From Methylacidiphilaceae bacterium (GTDB taxonomy: Bacteria > Verrucomicrobiota > Verrucomicrobiia > Methylacidiphilales > Methylacidiphilaceae), in contig JAQUAR010000040.1 of assembly GCA_028687155.1 (NCBI GenBank), forward strand, positions 1 through 9,099: 9,099 nucleotides of DNA, given 5' to 3'. The position numbers were made by a program, and so were the translations under genes. The notes beneath the pieces were generated by a model. The model saw only the letters and a list, made by a program, of their open reading frames with translations, searched no databases and had not been told where the DNA came from. Positions within the stretch are counted from its first letter, which is position 1; each line of letters opens with the position of its first letter. Shown one piece after another: positions 6,703 through 9,099 of this stretch.

Positions 6703-8402
6703 ACGCTCCCAACGATCCACAAGCTTCCCTGCCGCCTCCTCTTTCCTCCCCGCCGAAGGGATCTCCTGAGGGAAACGCCGCCACTCACCGGGCGGCAGGG
6801 GTCGTGAGCCTCGCCGTCATGGGTTCACGGATCTTCGGCCTCATCCGCGAGCTCGTCTTTGCCGCTCTCTTCGGTGCGGGCAAACTGCTCGACGCCTACC
6901 TTGCCGCCTTCCAAATTCCCAACCTGTTTCGCGATCTCTTCGCCGAAGGCGCTCTTTCCACCGCCTTTACGACCGTCTTTGCGAAGACATGGGAAACGCA
7001 AGGGAAGGCCAAGGCGTTTTCCTTGGCCAACCATCTGCTGGCGATTCTCTTGATCCTCCTCTCCGCGCTCTGCTTGGCGGGCATTCTCTTGGCTCCTCTC
7101 CTTGTCGAGTTGACCAGCTTCGGCTTCCACGCCGTTCCGGGAAAGTTCGAGCTGACCGTGCGGCTCACGCGTGTCCTCTTCCCCTTCATCCTCTTTGTCG
7201 CCCTGGCCGCGGTCGCCATGGGGATCTTGAACGCCGGACGGATTTTCGGCCTGCCCGCCTCGGCCTCGACCGCCTTCAACATCGTCTCCGTCGTTCTCGG
7301 GGTCTTTTTTGCCTATACGCTGGAACCTCAGCACAATCTCAGTCATCCGTCGTTCGGGGAAGCCGGCGTCTTCGGAGTCTGCTTCGGCGTCCTCCTCGGG
7401 GGTCTCGCCCAGCTTTTGATTCAGGTTCCAGCCTTCCGCCGGATCGGCTATTCCTGGCGATGGGATTTCGACCTTTCAGACCCAAAGCTTCAAGAAATAT
7501 GGCGTCTGATGATCCCCAGCGTGATCGCCGGAGCTGCCGTGCAAGTGAACGTATTGATCAACGGCATGTTCGCCTCGGAGATCAACGGAGGCCGCTCCTG
7601 GCTCAACTGCGCCTTCCGTCTCATGCAGTTTCCCATCGGGGTCTTCGGCGTGGCGATCGCCACCGTTACGCTCCCCACCATCTCCCGTCAGCAGGCTCGA
7701 GCGGATCTCGACTCCTTTCGGCAGACGCTGCGCCATTCTCTTCGCCTCGGCCTGTTTTACACGGTTCCCGCCGCCGTCGGGTTGGCTGTCCTCTCCGAAC
7801 CGCTGATCCGGCTCATCTACCAGCATGGCCGCTTCACCTCCTGGGATACCCACCAGACGGCGACGGCGCTGGCAGCCTACACCCTCGGGCTTGCCGGTTA
7901 CGCGGGAATCAAGATTCTCGCTCCCTGCTTTTACGCCCTCGACTCCCCGATGATCCCCCTCCGGGTCAGCCTCTTTGGCATCGGCCTCAACCTCCTGCTC
8001 AACTTCCTTCTGGTCAAAGCGTTCTCCTTCGGTCACGTCGGCCTGGCTCTCACCACCTCACTTGTCGCCCTTCTCAATTGCGCGCAACTCTTTTTCTCCC
8101 TCGACCGCCGCGTCTTCCCCGGAGGAGTTCGGCACTGGCTTTCGTTCCTCTGGCGCTTAGCAATCGCTTCCGCCGCTTGCGGCATTACGGCCGGCTGGGT
8201 TGCCCAGGCGGCGGGACGATCTCCCCTACCTTCTGTTCCTATGGGCAGCGCACTGCTCGTCGCGGCGGCAGTAACCTCCGGTGCCTTGGCCTTCTTCATT
8301 TGCGCCCGCACTCTCCGCTTGGAAGAATGCCGCGAGGCCCTGAATCTTCTCCGCCGGCTTCTCCGGTGGCGGAAGAGGACGGGAAGCAGCGCCGTGTCTT
8401 AG
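6699..8402 (+). CDS. murJ: lipid II flippase MurJ (MviN)
   Basis: MurJ moves lipid II across the cytoplasmic membrane for peptidoglycan synthesis (MOP superfamily). The 567-aa product is hydrophobic along most of its length, consistent with the family's 14 transmembrane helices. The signature residues are present: SRIFGLIRE (43-51, R44), DAYLAAFQIPNLFR (65-78, D65 and R78) and FAEGALSTAF (81-90, E83). These correspond to R18, D39, R52 and E57 of the E. coli protein. RLMQFPIGVFGVA (from R307) matches the conserved segment containing E. coli R270. A Pro-rich hydrophilic stretch of about 30 residues precedes the first helix. I chose GTG 6699, which overlaps the upstream stop; an in-frame ATG at 6588 would add 37 residues without family resemblance and overlap waaF by over 100 bases. 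The C-terminus is basic (RRLLRWRKRTG). It is the third gene of the coupled set lpxK-waaF-murJ, linking LPS and peptidoglycan precursor supply. Confidence 0.95.
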   Translation: MNAPNDPQASLPPPLSSPPKGSPEGNAATHRAAGVVSLAVMGSRIFGLIRELVFAALFGAGKLLDAYLAAFQIPNLFRDLFAEGALSTAFTTVFAKTWETQGKAKAFSLANHLLAILLILLSALCLAGILLAPLLVELTSFGFHAVPGKFELTVRLTRVLFPFILFVALAAVAMGILNAGRIFGLPASASTAFNIVSVVLGVFFAYTLEPQHNLSHPSFGEAGVFGVCFGVLLGGLAQLLIQVPAFRRIGYSWRWDFDLSDPKLQEIWRLMIPSVIAGAAVQVNVLINGMFASEINGGRSWLNCAFRLMQFPIGVFGVAIATVTLPTISRQQARADLDSFRQTLRHSLRLGLFYTVPAAVGLAVLSEPLIRLIYQHGRFTSWDTHQTATALAAYTLGLAGYAGIKILAPCFYALDSPMIPLRVSLFGIGLNLLLNFLLVKAFSFGHVGLALTTSLVALLNCAQLFFSLDRRVFPGGVRHWLSFLWRLAIASAACGITAGWVAQAAGRSPLPSVPMGSALLVAAAVTSGALAFFICARTLRLEECREALNLLRRLLRWRKRTGSSAVS

Positions 8403-8464
8403 ATTGCGACAATCGAGGGAGGGAAACTCTTGTCCCGAGCCCGACTCTCCGTAAAGATTCTTCC

Positions 8465-9099
8465 GTGGCCCGATTCGTGGAGTTTCCCTTGACCGCCGGC
8501 GGCCCGAAGCTCCTGATCGGCCTCGTGCACCTGCGACCGCTGCCGGGAGCCCCGAGGTATGACGGACGATTCGATGCCGTGGTGGAGAGCGCTCTTGCGG
8601 ATGCTTGTGCGTGGCGGGAGGGAGGAGCGGACGCGCTCTGCATCGAGAACTACGGAGATGTCCCCTTCTGGAAACAGGCCGTGCCCGCGGAAACGATTGC
8701 CGGCATGGCGGCCGTCGGAAGTGAAATCCGCCGAATGACGTCGATGCCCCTGGGCTTCAATGTGCTGCGCAACGATCCTCGTGCCGCGCTCGCGCTCTGC
8801 ATGGCTTGCGGCGGGAGCTTCCTGCGCGTCAATCTTCTTGCGAATGCGGCGGTAACCGATCAAGGGGTGATGGAAGGGGAGGCGGCTTCCCTTCTTCGCG
8901 ACAGGTCCCGTTTTTCGGCAGGAGTCCGCATTCTGGCCGACCTCCGCGTCAAGCATTCACTGCCTCTGGCCCCTCGCCCGCTGGAAGAGGAGGCTCTCGA
9001 TCTGGTCGAGCGAGCTCTGGCCGACGGAGTCATTCTGACCGGGCCGAGGACGGGAACCGAAGCGTCTCCCGAGGAAATTGGTCGCGTCCGGTGCGTTTT
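8465..9099 (+). CDS. BtpA/SgcQ family TIM-barrel protein, C-terminus cut by window edge
   Basis: The frame is open to the right edge, giving 211 residues; family members are usually about 260-280 aa, so roughly the last quarter is missing. The match to the BtpA family is strong and in order: IGLVHLRPLPGAPRY (residues 18-32), EGGADAL-IENYGDVPF (52-68), GFNVLRND (97-104), FLRVN (119-123), TDQG (131-134), ADLRVKH (158-164) and TGPRTG (192-197). BtpA is known from cyanobacteria as a factor for photosystem I stability, and SgcQ is an E. coli homologue of unclear enzymatic role; the fold resembles a phosphate-binding TIM barrel. No photosynthesis genes are nearby, so the name BtpA should not be read as function. 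The start is uncertain: GTG 8465 gives an N-terminus close to family length. GTG 8477 is almost as good, TTG 8489 is shorter, and GTG 8366 would overlap murJ. No good Shine-Dalgarno separates them. It follows murJ by 62 bases and is likely cotranscribed. Confidence 0.88.
   Translation, partial: MARFVEFPLTAGGPKLLIGLVHLRPLPGAPRYDGRFDAVVESALADACAWREGGADALCIENYGDVPFWKQAVPAETIAGMAAVGSEIRRMTSMPLGFNVLRNDPRAALALCMACGGSFLRVNLLANAAVTDQGVMEGEAASLLRDRSRFSAGVRILADLRVKHSLPLAPRPLEEEALDLVERALADGVILTGPRTGTEASPEEIGRVRCV

Overview
The window looks like a high-GC (roughly 60%) verrucomicrobial chromosome segment, most likely from an acidophilic methanotroph of the Methylacidimicrobium/Methylacidiphilum group. 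The phylum call rests mainly on the gene at 2626-3105, which matches the Minf_1886 family (TIGR04138), a family reported as restricted to Verrucomicrobia and Planctomycetes. The genes for lipid A and LPS core assembly show a Gram-negative envelope. The genus is an inference from that family and the GC content.

Layout: two gene groups diverge from a 164-bp intergenic region at 3359-3522. Leftward (minus strand) run a 73-aa single-span membrane protein, the Minf_1886-family protein, and a large two-module M16 (insulinase/pitrilysin-type) zinc peptidase whose C-terminus is cut off by the left edge. Rightward (plus strand) run a PotD-like solute-binding-fold protein without a visible signal peptide, then lpxK, a waaF-type heptosyltransferase, murJ, and a BtpA/SgcQ-family TIM-barrel protein cut off by the right edge.

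The plus-strand group reads as an envelope operon. LpxK phosphorylates the lipid A precursor, the heptosyltransferase extends the LPS inner core on the cytoplasmic face, and MurJ flips lipid II for peptidoglycan. lpxK/waaF and waaF/murJ each overlap by the same four bases (GTGA), which suggests translational coupling. The PotD-like and BtpA-like genes flank this core and their roles here are unknown. Start codons are often non-ATG (TTG, GTG, GTG) and Shine-Dalgarno sequences are mostly weak or absent; the clearest is before lpxK.

I found no tRNA, rRNA, CRISPR array, insertion sequence, riboswitch or convincing rho-independent terminator. Most of the window is coding. Nothing here amounts to a clear new system; the points most worth a second look are the PotD-like protein tied to LPS genes and the small membrane protein/Minf_1886/M16 gene set.
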